A DNA stretch of 64,000 bases from RYN-230 sp963720645. GTDB lineage: Bacteria; Actinomycetota; Actinomycetes; Streptosporangiales; Streptosporangiaceae. The stretch's first letter is position 1, and the number at the start of each line of letters is the position of its first letter. The position numbers and the translations under genes are program-made. The stretch lies in contig CAVRFX010000026.1 of NCBI GenBank assembly GCA_963720645.1, positions 434,001 to 498,000 on the forward strand, in the 5' to 3' direction. The notes under the pieces are model-generated. The model saw only the letters and a list, made by a program, of their open reading frames with translations, was not told the origin of the DNA and did no database searches. Positions 18,369 through 26,342 of the stretch are shown here, in pieces.

Positions 18369-19067
18369 GTGACGGTCAGGGCGGTCATCTTCGACTGGGG
18401 CGGGACGCTCACCCCCTGGCACACCGTGGACCACGACGCGCTGTGGCGCGAGGTGTGCGCCCCCCACTTCCCGGCCTCGCACGCCGACCAGACGGCGGCG
18501 GCCATCGTGGCCGCGGAACTGGGGCTGTGGCAGCTGGCCGGCGACTCCCAGCGCAGCGCCACGCTCACGGAGGTGTTCGAGCAGGCCGGGATCGCGCCGC
18601 CGGAGGCCCTGCTGACCAGCTATTTCGAGGCCTGGGACCCGCACACGTTCACCGACCCCGACGTGGTCCCGCTGCTGGAAAACCTGCGGGAGCGCGGGAT
18701 CAAGGTGGGCGTGCTGTCCAACACCATGTGGCCGCGCCGCGCCCACGAGCGGGTGTTCCGCCGGGACGGGGTGCTCGACCTGATCGACGGGGCGGTCTAC
18801 AGCAGCGAGATCCCGTGGACCAAGCCGCACCCGGAGGCGTTCCGGGCCGCGATGGCCGCGGTCGGCGAGGACGACCCGGCCGCATGCGTATTCGTCGGTG
18901 ACCGGCCCTACGACGACGTGCACGGCGCGAAGCGGGCGGGCATGCGGGCCGTGCTGATCCCGCACAGCGAGGTGCCGCGGTTCGACGACGTCACCCCGGA
19001 CGCGGTCATCACCCGGCTGGCCGACCTGCCCGCCCACCTGGACGCCTGGTCCGCCCCGGGAGCCTGA
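18369..19067 (+). CDS. HAD-superfamily hydrolase
   Basis: A 232-aa HAD protein. Motif I is FDWGGTLTPW, with the nucleophilic Asp at residue 9 but Gly in place of the usual second Asp; motif II is the Ser of VGVLSNTMW; motif III Lys is in TKPHPEAF; motif IV is VFVGDRPYDDVHGAK. The missing second Asp, the usual acid in phosphatases, is typical of the FDWGGTL subgroup and makes the reaction type uncertain. GTG 18369 gives the standard N-terminus. It is followed by a DapA-like gene 5 bp downstream, so both are likely co-transcribed. Confidence 0.87.
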   Translation: MTVRAVIFDWGGTLTPWHTVDHDALWREVCAPHFPASHADQTAAAIVAAELGLWQLAGDSQRSATLTEVFEQAGIAPPEALLTSYFEAWDPHTFTDPDVVPLLENLRERGIKVGVLSNTMWPRRAHERVFRRDGVLDLIDGAVYSSEIPWTKPHPEAFRAAMAAVGEDDPAACVFVGDRPYDDVHGAKRAGMRAVLIPHSEVPRFDDVTPDAVITRLADLPAHLDAWSAPGA

Positions 19068-19072
19068 TCGCC

Positions 19073-20011
19073 GTGGCCGGGGAACGTGCGGGCAGCGCCG
19101 GGGGCGGGGACCTGGCCGGGGTCCTCGCCGTCTTCCAGATGCCCTTCGACGACCGTGACCGGATCGACTACCCGGCCCTGGAGAAGCTGTTCGACTGGGT
19201 CTTCGCCAACGGCGCGGACGGCGCCGTCTTCGCGATGGTCTCCGAGATCTTGCGGTTGTCGTCGCAGGAACGCGACGAGGTAGCCACGGTGGCGTGCCGC
19301 CTGTCCCGGGGACGCGGCTCGTGCGTCATCAGCGTGGGCGCGGAATCACTCGCCACCGCCCTGCGTCATGCGCGGCACGCCGCGGACGCGGGCGCGGACG
19401 CCGTGATGGCGACGCCGCCGCTGCTGCATGCGGCGGGCGACGACGAGCTGCTGCGTTACTTCATGGCCATCGCCGCCAGCGTGGATACGCCGCTGATCGT
19501 CCAGGACGCGAGCGGGTACGTCGGCCGCCCGCTGTCCATCGCGCTGCAGGCCCGGCTGCACGGCGAACTCGGCGACCGGGTGATGTTCAAGCCGGAGGCC
19601 CCGCCAGCCGGCCCGCGGCTGACCCGGCTGCTGGCCGCCACCGGGGGCCGGGCCAGAGTCTTCGAGGGCACCGGGGGCCTGTTCCTCGTGGACAGCTTCC
19701 GGCGCGGCGTGGTCGGCACCATGCCGGCCAGCGACGTGGTGTGGGCGCTGTCCGCGCTGTGGGACGCCCTGGGCCGGGGTGACTTCGCCCGGGCTTACCG
19801 GATCGCCGGCCCGCTGGCCCAGCTGGTTTCGCTGCAGACCAGCCTGGACAGTTTCGTCGCGGTGGAGAAGCACCTGCTGGTCCGCCAGGGTGTCCTCCCG
19901 TCGGACCGGATGCGGGGCCCGGTGGCCGAGGTGCTGGACGCGCAGGGCCGCGAGGAGGTCGACCGGCTGGCCGACCTGCTCCGCGGAGCCGTCGGCGGCG
20001 GCCCCGTGTAG
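19073..20011 (+). CDS. Dihydrodipicolinate synthase (DapA)-family aldolase/lyase
   Basis: A 312-aa TIM-barrel protein of the DapA/NanA superfamily: GVLAVFQMPFDDRDRIDY, the pyruvate-site analogue FAMVSEILRLSSQER, and the Schiff-base lysine near residue 173 in VMFKPEAPP. The tyrosine that relays protons in true DapA (LYNVP motif) is replaced here: the strand reads LIVQDASGYVG. It is therefore probably not lysine-pathway DapA but another keto-acid lyase or dehydratase. The gene begins 5 bp after the HAD gene and likely shares its transcript. Confidence 0.82.
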   Translation: MAGERAGSAGGGDLAGVLAVFQMPFDDRDRIDYPALEKLFDWVFANGADGAVFAMVSEILRLSSQERDEVATVACRLSRGRGSCVISVGAESLATALRHARHAADAGADAVMATPPLLHAAGDDELLRYFMAIAASVDTPLIVQDASGYVGRPLSIALQARLHGELGDRVMFKPEAPPAGPRLTRLLAATGGRARVFEGTGGLFLVDSFRRGVVGTMPASDVVWALSALWDALGRGDFARAYRIAGPLAQLVSLQTSLDSFVAVEKHLLVRQGVLPSDRMRGPVAEVLDAQGREEVDRLADLLRGAVGGGPV

Positions 20012-20033
20012 GCCACGGGCGCGCGGTCCGCGG

Positions 20034-20504
20034 TCAGCGCGCAGGCTCGGGGTCGCTGATGTCGGCCACGGTAGCGTCCAGGGCCCGGACCGCGTCGTCC
20101 GCGTCCAGGGCCGCGGCCAGGCCGTGCTGGCCGGCCCCGAGCGTGATCTCCCGCCCGGCCAGCCGCTCGTCGGCGATCACCGGCCAGCGGCGCACCGAGC
20201 CGAACGGCGTGATCGTGCCGCGCTCGTAGCCGGTCACGTCCCGGGCCACCGTGGCGTCCGGCATGGACAGCCGGCTGACCCCCAGCAGGGCCCGCAGCTT
20301 CGGCCAGGAAATGGTCCGGTCCCCCGGCACCAGGACGAACAGGAAGTCGTCGTCGCCGCGCCGCACGACCAGGGTCTTCACCACGTCGGCGGGGGTCACG
20401 CCGCGGGCCTGCGCGGCCTCGGCCAGGCTGCGCACCGGCCCGTGGCTGATCAGCCGGTAGGGCAGGCCCGAGGCCGCGAGGGCATCTTCCGCCGGGTTGG
20501 GCAT
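20034..20504 (-). CDS. YbaK/EbsC-family aminoacyl-tRNA deacylase
   Basis: A 156-aa YbaK/ProX editing-domain protein: AEAAQARGVTPADVVKTLVV, the conserved Lys followed by a strand LFVLVPGDRTISWPKLRALL, GYERGTITPFG, and ITLGAGQHGLAAAL. It hydrolyses mischarged aminoacyl-tRNA, most often Cys-tRNA(Pro) or Ala-tRNA(Pro). ATG 20504 lies 9 bases after AGGAG. It is divergent from the threonine aldolase gene. A second, distinct YbaK-like gene sits at 35163-35639. Confidence 0.88.
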   Translation of the reverse strand: MPNPAEDALAASGLPYRLISHGPVRSLAEAAQARGVTPADVVKTLVVRRGDDDFLFVLVPGDRTISWPKLRALLGVSRLSMPDATVARDVTGYERGTITPFGSVRRWPVIADERLAGREITLGAGQHGLAAALDADDAVRALDATVADISDPEPAR

Positions 20505-20558
20505 GATCCAGTATCTCCTGCCGGCGGTGCTGGAAGCCGCGCCAGCCGGACCGGCAGA

Positions 20559-21794
20559 ATGACCGTTATGCCCGCTCCTCATGATGCCGCCGTGGATGAT
20601 CCCGCTGTCACCGCAACCCCCGCCGCCGGGCGAGCCCCGGACGGCGGTACGGCAGCCGCCGGCCAGGCTGCCGGTTCCCCGGTCCCCGGCGCCGCCAGCC
20701 CCGGCGTGAGCCCCGGCACGGCCGCCGGCACCGCGGAACTCGCCGGCCTGCGCGACGCCTGCACCCGCTTCCTGGCCGGGCACGGGCCGGGCCGCGCCGC
20801 GGACCTGCTCGCCACGATCCCGCCGGACACGCAGACCGACCGCTACGGGGAGGGTGGCGTGGTGACCGAGCTGGAGAGCGAGATCATGCTGGTGCTCGGC
20901 AAGCCCGCCGCCGTGTTCCTGCCCAGCGGCACCATGGCCCAGCAGGCGGTGCTGCGGGTGCACGCCGACCGGCGGCAGCGCCGCGTGATCGTGTTCCACC
21001 CGGCCTGCCACATCGACGTCCACGAAGGACGCGGCTACGAGCGCCTGCACCAGCTGACCGGCCGCCCCGCCGGTGACCGGGACCGGCTGCTCACGGTGAC
21101 CGACCTGGAGCGGGTGGCCGAGCCGGTCGGTTCGTTGGTGATCGAACTGCCTCAGCGCGATCTCGGCGGGCAGCAGCCGGACTGGGCAGCGCTGCAGGAG
21201 CAGGTGACCTGGGCCCGGGAGCGCGGCGCGGCGGTGCACCTGGACGGGGCGCGGCTGTGGGAGTCCGCGGCGGGCTACGGCAGGCCGCCCGCCGACATCG
21301 CGGGCCTGTCCGACACCGTGTACGTGTCGTTCTACAAGGGCCTGGGCGCGCTGCCGGGGTGCTGCGTGGCGGGCCCCGAAGACGTCGTCGCCGAGGTGCG
21401 CGAGTGGCGGCACCGGATGGGCGGGACGCTGTTCGGCCTGTGGCCCAATGCGGCGTCGGCCCTGTCCTGCCTGGCCCGCCGGCTGCCGATGATGCCGCGC
21501 TACCTGACGCACGCCCGGGCCATCACGGACGCGCTGCGGGACCTGCCGGGCGTCACGATCATCCCGGACCCGCCGCAGACTCCCATGCTGCACCTGCTGC
21601 TGCGCACCACGGCGGAGGACTTCGCCGCGGCGGCCCGTGCGCTGGCCGCCGGGCAGCGGGTCTGGACCTGGCCGGCCGCGATGAGCACCCCGGACCCGGG
21701 CATCCAGCGGGTGGAACTGGCCGTCGGCGACGCCACGCTGGCGCTGCGGCCCGCCGAGGTTCGCGAGTTCATCGCCGCCCTGCTGCCCGGCTAG
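20559..21794 (+). CDS. Threonine aldolase-like PLP enzyme (beta-eliminating lyase family)
   Basis: A 411-aa fold-type I PLP enzyme. After a low-complexity Ala/Pro/Gly leader of about 65 residues come the DRYGEGGVVTELE segment, FLPSGTMAQQAVLRVHADRR, VHLDGARLWESAAGYG with the PLP Asp, and SFYKGLGALPG with the Schiff-base lysine. The family splits L-threonine or allo-threonine to glycine and acetaldehyde. Starts ATG 20559 and ATG 20568 are in frame and neither has a strong ribosome site. The long leader is unusual for the family and may mean a later true start. Confidence 0.86.
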   Translation: MTVMPAPHDAAVDDPAVTATPAAGRAPDGGTAAAGQAAGSPVPGAASPGVSPGTAAGTAELAGLRDACTRFLAGHGPGRAADLLATIPPDTQTDRYGEGGVVTELESEIMLVLGKPAAVFLPSGTMAQQAVLRVHADRRQRRVIVFHPACHIDVHEGRGYERLHQLTGRPAGDRDRLLTVTDLERVAEPVGSLVIELPQRDLGGQQPDWAALQEQVTWARERGAAVHLDGARLWESAAGYGRPPADIAGLSDTVYVSFYKGLGALPGCCVAGPEDVVAEVREWRHRMGGTLFGLWPNAASALSCLARRLPMMPRYLTHARAITDALRDLPGVTIIPDPPQTPMLHLLLRTTAEDFAAAARALAAGQRVWTWPAAMSTPDPGIQRVELAVGDATLALRPAEVREFIAALLPG

Positions 21795-21824
21795 CCTCAG
21801 GCCCGTAGGCCGGCGGCCAGAAGA

Positions 21825-22643
21825 CTAGCCGCGCCAGTAATCGACCGGGCCCCGGCCCGGCCGGAATCCAGCGGCCTCCGCCCGGCCGGCCGCCTCGGCG
21901 AACCGCTCGCCGACGTAGCCGGGCAGGTGCGCGTCGCTGCCGAAGGACAGCGCCGTACCGCCTTCCTCGCGCCACCAGCGCAGCAGGCTGACCGAGCCGA
22001 GCGGGCTGGCCGTGTTCAGCTCCAGCACCCGGCCCGAGGACGCCAGCGCCCGCAGCACGGCGCGGTACTCCTCCTCGAAATCTGACTCCTGGTAGCGGCC
22101 GGCGGCCTCGGGCCAGTACCGGCGCGGGTAGTCCAGGTGCGCCAGCACCTCGAACAGGTCGCTGCCCTCGATCATCGCGACCACCTCGGCGAAGTACCGG
22201 CGCATCAGCGTGGCGGCCGGCTCGCGGCGCAGCAGCGCCCGCGCGTACACGAGGCGCCCCCCGCTGGGCAGCGTGTGCACCGAGCCGAGCACCCGGTCGA
22301 AACGCCCGGACGACAGCACCGCGGCGGCGCTGCCGGCGAACAGGTGCGGCTCCCCTGCTTCCGCACCAGACAAGATCCGCAACGTGGGGTATCGGTGCCG
22401 GCACTCTTCCAGGCAGGAGAGGTACCCGCTGAGGTCCAGCGGCCGCCGTCCCCACTGGTCGTTCGGAGTAATGCCGGTGCCCCCGATCGGGTCGCCCGGT
22501 CCCCAGTCGGTGAAGTCGAGGTGCTCGGTGAAGGCCACGGCGGGCAGCCCGAGTTCCACGGCGCGGGCGCACGCGCCGGCCATCGATGCCCGCGGGCCGG
22601 TGTCGTGCGACCACTGCGAATGGACATGATTGTCGGCTGGCAC
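21825..22643 (-). CDS. PHP-domain phosphatase (histidinol-phosphatase type)
   Basis: A 272-aa PHP-domain hydrolase: metal ligands in DNHVHSQWSHDTG near the N-terminus, FTEHLDF, GAEAGE, LGSVHTLPSG, LAHLDYPRRYW and SFGSDAHLP. This matches the HisK-type histidinol phosphatase layout. GTG 22643 is the only start that keeps the first His-x-His and stays clear of the tRNA upstream. The start region is a tandem 18-bp duplication (22624-22659), so PADNHV is encoded twice, once before and once after the chosen start. No other his genes are near, so the phosphate substrate is uncertain. Confidence 0.85.
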   Translation of the reverse strand: MPADNHVHSQWSHDTGPRASMAGACARAVELGLPAVAFTEHLDFTDWGPGDPIGGTGITPNDQWGRRPLDLSGYLSCLEECRHRYPTLRILSGAEAGEPHLFAGSAAAVLSSGRFDRVLGSVHTLPSGGRLVYARALLRREPAATLMRRYFAEVVAMIEGSDLFEVLAHLDYPRRYWPEAAGRYQESDFEEEYRAVLRALASSGRVLELNTASPLGSVSLLRWWREEGGTALSFGSDAHLPGYVGERFAEAAGRAEAAGFRPGRGPVDYWRG

Positions 22644-22659
22644 GTGATTGTCGGCTGGC
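22624..22659. repeat. 18-bp tandem duplication at the PHP gene start
   Basis: Two adjacent copies of ACRTGATTGTCGGCTGGC (22624-22641 and 22642-22659) differ at one base. The repeat lies between the PHP-domain coding start and the tRNA gene and supplies the GTG start codon used here. Confidence 0.8.
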
Positions 22660-22690
22660 AGGCTCCCGTGGCCAGCCCGGCCACTATCGG

Positions 22691-22763
22691 TGGGGCCGAT
22701 GGGATTTGAACCCATACTCGCAGGATCCTAAGTCCTGTGCCTCTGCCGTTGGGCTACGGCCCC
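22691..22763 (-). tRNA. Class I tRNA with UAG anticodon (nominally Leu, CUA)
   Basis: A 73-nt cloverleaf: acceptor GGGGCCG/CGGCCCC, short D-stem GCC/GGC with the GG pair in the loop, anticodon stem CAGGA/TCCTG around loop CTTAGGA (anticodon UAG), 5-nt variable loop CGAGT, T-stem ATGGG/CCCAT with loop TTCAAAT, discriminator A. CCA is not encoded. UAG reads CUA, a leucine codon, but bacterial tRNA-Leu is class II with a long variable arm, and this one has none. The tRNA gene call is firm; the amino acid identity is not. Confidence 0.85.
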
Positions 22764-22803
22764 GCTGCTGGTCACCAGCGTGTTCCGGATCGCGGCATCC
22801 CCG

Positions 22804-23274
22804 TCAGGCGGCCAGGTCCTGGCGCAGCCGGGCGACGTGCCCGGTGGCCCGGACGTTGTAGTACGCCCGCTCGATCCGGCCGTCCGCGCCGACCACGAAC
22901 GTGGACCGGATCACGCCGGTCGTCTTCCTGCCGTACATCGTCTTCTCCCCGAACGCCCCGTAGGCCTGGAGGACCTCACGGCCGGGATCGGCGAGCAGGC
23001 TGAAGTTGAGAGATTCCTGGTCCCGGAATTTGGCCAGCTTCTCCGGCTTGTCCGGGGAGATGCCCAGCACGGTCAGCCCGGCGCCCGCGAGCTCGCCCAG
23101 GTTGTCGCGGAAGTCGCAGGCTTCCTTGGTGCAGCCGGGGGTCATCGCGGCCGGGTAGAAGTACACGATCACGCGCTGCCCGCGTAGCGCGGACAGCTGC
23201 ACGGTCTTGCCGTCCGCGTCAGGCAGCGAGAAGTCCGGCGCCTCATCCCCAGGGGCCAGTTTCTGGTCGGTCAC
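22804..23274 (-). CDS. bcp: Thioredoxin-dependent thiol peroxidase (Bcp/PrxQ)
   Basis: A 156-aa atypical 2-Cys peroxiredoxin. PDFSLPDADGKTV opens the thioredoxin fold, and PGCTKEACDFRDN holds the peroxidatic Cys and, five residues on, the resolving Cys, as in BCP/PrxQ. The usual Thr before the PGCT loop is kept as AMTPGCT. It reduces hydrogen and organic peroxides in the cytoplasm. GTG 23274 follows GGAGGGAGCGCAC. It sits next to the tRNA and upstream of a lipoprotein gene on the other strand. Confidence 0.95.
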   Translation of the reverse strand: MTDQKLAPGDEAPDFSLPDADGKTVQLSALRGQRVIVYFYPAAMTPGCTKEACDFRDNLGELAGAGLTVLGISPDKPEKLAKFRDQESLNFSLLADPGREVLQAYGAFGEKTMYGRKTTGVIRSTFVVGADGRIERAYYNVRATGHVARLRQDLAA

Positions 23275-23471
23275 GTGCGCTCCCTCCGCAAAGACGCCTC
23301 CACGTTACCGGGCCCGGCGGGCCCGCGGGTGACCTTATTACGACCGGCTTACGCAGTCTGCGCAGGCCAGGTGGATGGCGGGCGGCCGCGCGTAGAGTCC
23401 ACGACGGGTGGCGGGGGATTGCACGAAATCTCATGACAGTAGGGCAATCGCCAACCCAAGGAGGACCAAGC

Positions 23472-24536
23472 GTGTTCTCGCAGTTGAAGGCCCGTCGGTC
23501 GGGCGCTCCCCAGCCGGGGACGACCCAGGACCGGCCTGCCCGGCCCGTGCGCTTCGGCGTGCCGGCCCGGGCCGTCCGCCCGCTCGGCTTCGCGGCCATA
23601 GCGGCAGCAGCGGCCATCACCGTCGCCGGGTGCAAGCCAGGGGTTTACACCAGTAACTCCTCGAGCGGCTCGCAGAGCGGGATGTCGTCGTCCTCGGCAC
23701 TGTCGCTGGCGGCGCAGCAGACCCAGCAGATCAGGTCGTTCGACGCGGCCGTCGAGATCCAGGCCACGGGTGCCCTGAACGCGACCCTGACCGGCACCCT
23801 GCACGAGGTGACCACGCCCACCCCGGTCATGTCGCTGCGCGCCAACGCGGGTTCGCTCGGCCGCATCCGGGTGATCCTGTCGAACGGCATGGCGTACATG
23901 AAGAGCCCGTTCATGATGAACACCTTCGGGAAGCCGTGGGTGATGGGCTCGATGAACGCGATGAGCAGCACCTCGGGCCTGAACCTCGGCCCGCTGCTGG
24001 GCCTGCTCTCGACCAGCAGCCCGCTGGTCCAGGTCCCGCTGCTGCGCCAGGGCTCGAACATCCGCATGATGCGCCACTCGATGATGTACGGCTCGCGGAT
24101 GTCGGAGTGGGGCGGCCACTACATGCTCTCTAACGTGCTGTCCAGCCTGAACTCCAGCCTGCAGCCGAGCATGCAGTCCGTGATGAACAGCGGCATCAGC
24201 ATGACGCGGTTCCGCGCCTGGATGGACCCCACGCACATGGTGCGGAAGCTGGTCCTGATCGAGGTCGGGAACAACACCCAGATCACGATCACCCTGGTGA
24301 TCACCGCTATCAACCGGCCGATGCACATCATGATGCCGCCCACCACGCTGATCTTCGTCCTGGGCGGCACCACGCCCACGCCGACGCCGAGCATGACGGT
24401 CACGCCGACGGTCCGCCCGACCGTGACCACCACCCCCACCATGGGGGCGACGCCGACGCCGATGGCGACCAGCCCCACGGGTGCGACCAGCACACCGACA
24501 CCCGTCCCCACCGGGGCAGGTCCCACCCACTGGTGA
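23472..24536 (+). CDS. LppX/LprG-like lipoprotein with Thr-Pro tail
   Basis: A 354-aa lipoprotein. A basic N-terminus is followed by a hydrophobic core and lipobox TVAGC (Cys near residue 55). The body (about 85-300) has the alternating pattern of the LolA-like LppX/LprAFG fold: SFDAAVEIQATGALNATLTG, then methionine-rich stretches (MMNTFGKPWVMGSMNAM). Such proteins carry lipids or glycolipids across the envelope. The last 60 residues are a Thr-Pro/Val repeat, probably a wall-spanning stalk, though it is C-terminal. GTG 23472 has AAGGAGGA 7 bases upstream. The methionine content is unusually high. Confidence 0.75.
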   Translation: MFSQLKARRSGAPQPGTTQDRPARPVRFGVPARAVRPLGFAAIAAAAAITVAGCKPGVYTSNSSSGSQSGMSSSSALSLAAQQTQQIRSFDAAVEIQATGALNATLTGTLHEVTTPTPVMSLRANAGSLGRIRVILSNGMAYMKSPFMMNTFGKPWVMGSMNAMSSTSGLNLGPLLGLLSTSSPLVQVPLLRQGSNIRMMRHSMMYGSRMSEWGGHYMLSNVLSSLNSSLQPSMQSVMNSGISMTRFRAWMDPTHMVRKLVLIEVGNNTQITITLVITAINRPMHIMMPPTTLIFVLGGTTPTPTPSMTVTPTVRPTVTTTPTMGATPTPMATSPTGATSTPTPVPTGAGPTHW

Positions 24537-24561
24537 CCTGCGCGGGCTGACCGCACGCGGC

Positions 24562-24606
24562 AGGCCCGCCGGACCTGGAGATCGTCGGGCCAGGGACGGC
24601 GGGCCT
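24562..24606. terminator. Terminator hairpin between lipoprotein gene and rdgB
   Basis: Arms AGGCCCGCC (24562-24570) and GGCGGGCCT (24598-24606) pair, with inner CCTGG/CCAGG pairing, followed by TTCC. It lies between convergent genes. Confidence 0.7.
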
Positions 24607-24663
24607 TTCCGCGTACTGGAAACGGGCCCGGGCGGGCGGCTTCAAGTGCCCCGGCCGGGCGGG

Positions 24664-25272
24664 TCAGGAGCCCAGCAGGGCCGCGATGATCGGGGCCAGG
24701 GCGCGGAGAGCACGTCCCCGGTGACTGATCTTGTCCTTGTCCGCCGGGCTCATCCCGGCCGTGGTGACCTCGTATCCGGCCGGCACGAAGATCGGGTCAT
24801 AGCCGAATCCGTTCGTGCCCCGCGGCGCGGTGGTCAGCGAGCCATCGACCACGCCCTCGGTCACATGCTCCGCCCCGGACGGCAGCACGAGCGCGGCGGC
24901 GCAGGCGAAGTGCGCGCCCCGGCGCCCGGCCGGGACATCGGCTAGCTGGTCCAGGACCAGCTGCAGGTTGGCGGCGTCGTCGCCGTGCCCGCCGGACCAG
25001 CGCGCGGAGAGCACGCCAGGCATCCCGTTCAGCGCGTCGACGCACAGGCCCGAGTCGTCGGCCACCGCGGCCAGGCCGGTGAACGCGGCGACCGCCCGGG
25101 CCTTGAGCAGCGCGTTTTCGGTGAACGTGAGCCCGGTCTCGGCCACCTCGGGCATGTCCGGGAACTCATCCAGGTCGCTGACGTCGACGGGGACCCGCCC
25201 GGCTTCCAGGATGCGCCGGAGCTCACGGAGCTTCTCCGGGTTCCGGGTCGCCAGGATCAGCTTGCTGCCCAC
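24664..25272 (-). CDS. rdgB: XTP/dITP diphosphohydrolase (non-canonical purine NTP pyrophosphatase)
   Basis: A 202-aa Ham1/RdgB protein: LILATRNPEKLRELRRIL, ETGLTFTENALLKA, AVADDSGLCVDALNG, GVLSARWSGGHGDD and RGTNGFGYDPIFVP. It hydrolyses dITP, XTP and dXTP to keep them out of nucleic acids. GTG 25272 starts 4 bp after the rph stop, so the two form an operon, the same order as in M. tuberculosis Rv1340-Rv1341. Confidence 0.95.
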   Translation of the reverse strand: MGSKLILATRNPEKLRELRRILEAGRVPVDVSDLDEFPDMPEVAETGLTFTENALLKARAVAAFTGLAAVADDSGLCVDALNGMPGVLSARWSGGHGDDAANLQLVLDQLADVPAGRRGAHFACAAALVLPSGAEHVTEGVVDGSLTTAPRGTNGFGYDPIFVPAGYEVTTAGMSPADKDKISHRGRALRALAPIIAALLGS

Positions 25273-25276
25273 CGGA

Positions 25277-26011
25277 TCACCGCCTGGCCAGGTCGCGGGC
25301 GAGGGCCTCCTGCTGGAGGCGCGTGAGCTGGGCACAGCCCGCGACCCCGAGGTCGAGGAGCTCATTGAGGAGATCACGGCTGAACGGCTCCTGCTCCGCG
25401 GTGCCCTGCACCTCGACGAAGTCGCCCTCGCCGGTGCACACCACGTTCATGTCGGTCTGCGCGGCGGAGTCCTCCTCGTAGCACAGATCGAGGCGGGGCT
25501 GGCCGTCCACGATGCCGACGCTGACCGCGGCCACCGACCCGACGAGCGGGTCACCCTTGAGGCGCTTGCGGCCGCGCAGCCAGGCCACGGCGTCGGCCAG
25601 CGCGACGTATCCCCCGGTGATCGCCGCGGTCCGGGTACCGCCGTCGGCCTGGAGCACGTCGCAGTCGATGACGATGGTGTTCTCGCCGAGGGCCTTGGTG
25701 TCCACGCAGGCCCGCAGCGACCGGCCGATCAGCCGGGATATCTCGTGGGTACGGCCGCCGATCCGGCCCTTGACCGATTCCCGGTCACCGCGGGTATTAG
25801 TGGCGCGGGGCAGCATCGCATACTCGGCGGTCACCCAGCCGAGGCCGCTGCCGCGCCGCCAGCGGGGCACGTCCTCGGTGGCGCTCGCCGCGCAGAGCAC
25901 CCGGGTCGCCCCGAACTCCACCAGCACCGAGCCCTCCGCGTGATCCAGCCAGCCGCGGGTCATCCGTATCTCGCGTAGCGACGCGTTGCTGCGCCCATCG
26001 GGTCGGGACAT
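25277..26011 (-). CDS. rph: Ribonuclease PH
   Basis: A 244-aa phosphorolytic 3'-5' exoribonuclease that trims tRNA 3' ends. MSRPDGRSNASLREI, GSVLVEFGATRVLCAAS, RWRRGSGLGWVTAEYAMLPR, EISRLIGRSLRA, IDCDVLQADGGTRTAAITG and LDLCYEEDSAAQTDMNVV are all characteristic. Length is normal. It is followed immediately by rdgB. The upstream gap holds an 11-bp inverted repeat (26075-26142) that could be part of its promoter. Confidence 0.96.
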   Translation of the reverse strand: MSRPDGRSNASLREIRMTRGWLDHAEGSVLVEFGATRVLCAASATEDVPRWRRGSGLGWVTAEYAMLPRATNTRGDRESVKGRIGGRTHEISRLIGRSLRACVDTKALGENTIVIDCDVLQADGGTRTAAITGGYVALADAVAWLRGRKRLKGDPLVGSVAAVSVGIVDGQPRLDLCYEEDSAAQTDMNVVCTGEGDFVEVQGTAEQEPFSRDLLNELLDLGVAGCAQLTRLQQEALARDLARR

Positions 26012-26074
26012 GGGTGACAGCCTATCCACGAGCGGACAGAGGGTCGCGCCGCCGACGGATGCGCGTCGCCCCCA

Positions 26075-26142
26075 CATTTCACGCCGGACGTTCGCAATAA
26101 CCGGACAAATCATCCGCCATCACGCACGTCAGGCGTGAAATG
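26075..26142. promoter_or_regulatory. 11-bp inverted repeat CATTTCACGCC upstream of rph
   Basis: CATTTCACGCC (26075-26085) and its exact complement GGCGTGAAATG (26132-26142) are separated by 46 bp, in a locally AT-richer area about 65 bp upstream of rph. The spacing suggests two half-sites for a looping regulator or a large RNA hairpin. Confidence 0.45.
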
Positions 26143-26168
26143 TCGGCCGACCCCGCCAGCCTGGAGGG

Positions 26169-26312
26169 GTGGAAAGTGGCGTGGAGGGTGTGCGGACCAC
26201 CGCCGAGTTGCTGGTTTGCGGGTTATCATTCACCTGGCCCGAGATCACCCGGGTCCCAGCCCAGGTCGTAGACGCCATCCAGCTCGCGTTCGCCCGGTCC
26301 GGCGACCGCTGA
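26169..26312 (+). CDS. Possible small protein, 47 aa, TTA codon
   Basis: GTG 26169 to TGA 26312 encodes 47 residues ending AQVVDAIQLAFARSGDR. I do not recognise it. It lies on the plus strand in a 331-bp gap between two minus-strand genes. About 83% of third positions are G or C and the last half looks like an amphipathic helix. It contains one TTA codon, the rare codon used for developmental control in streptomycetes. An alternative start is GTG 26181. No strong ribosome site is seen, so the gene call is tentative. Confidence 0.3.
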   Translation: MESGVEGVRTTAELLVCGLSFTWPEITRVPAQVVDAIQLAFARSGDR

Positions 26313-26342
26313 CGAGCCGGGCCCGGCGGCTCCTGCCCCGGG

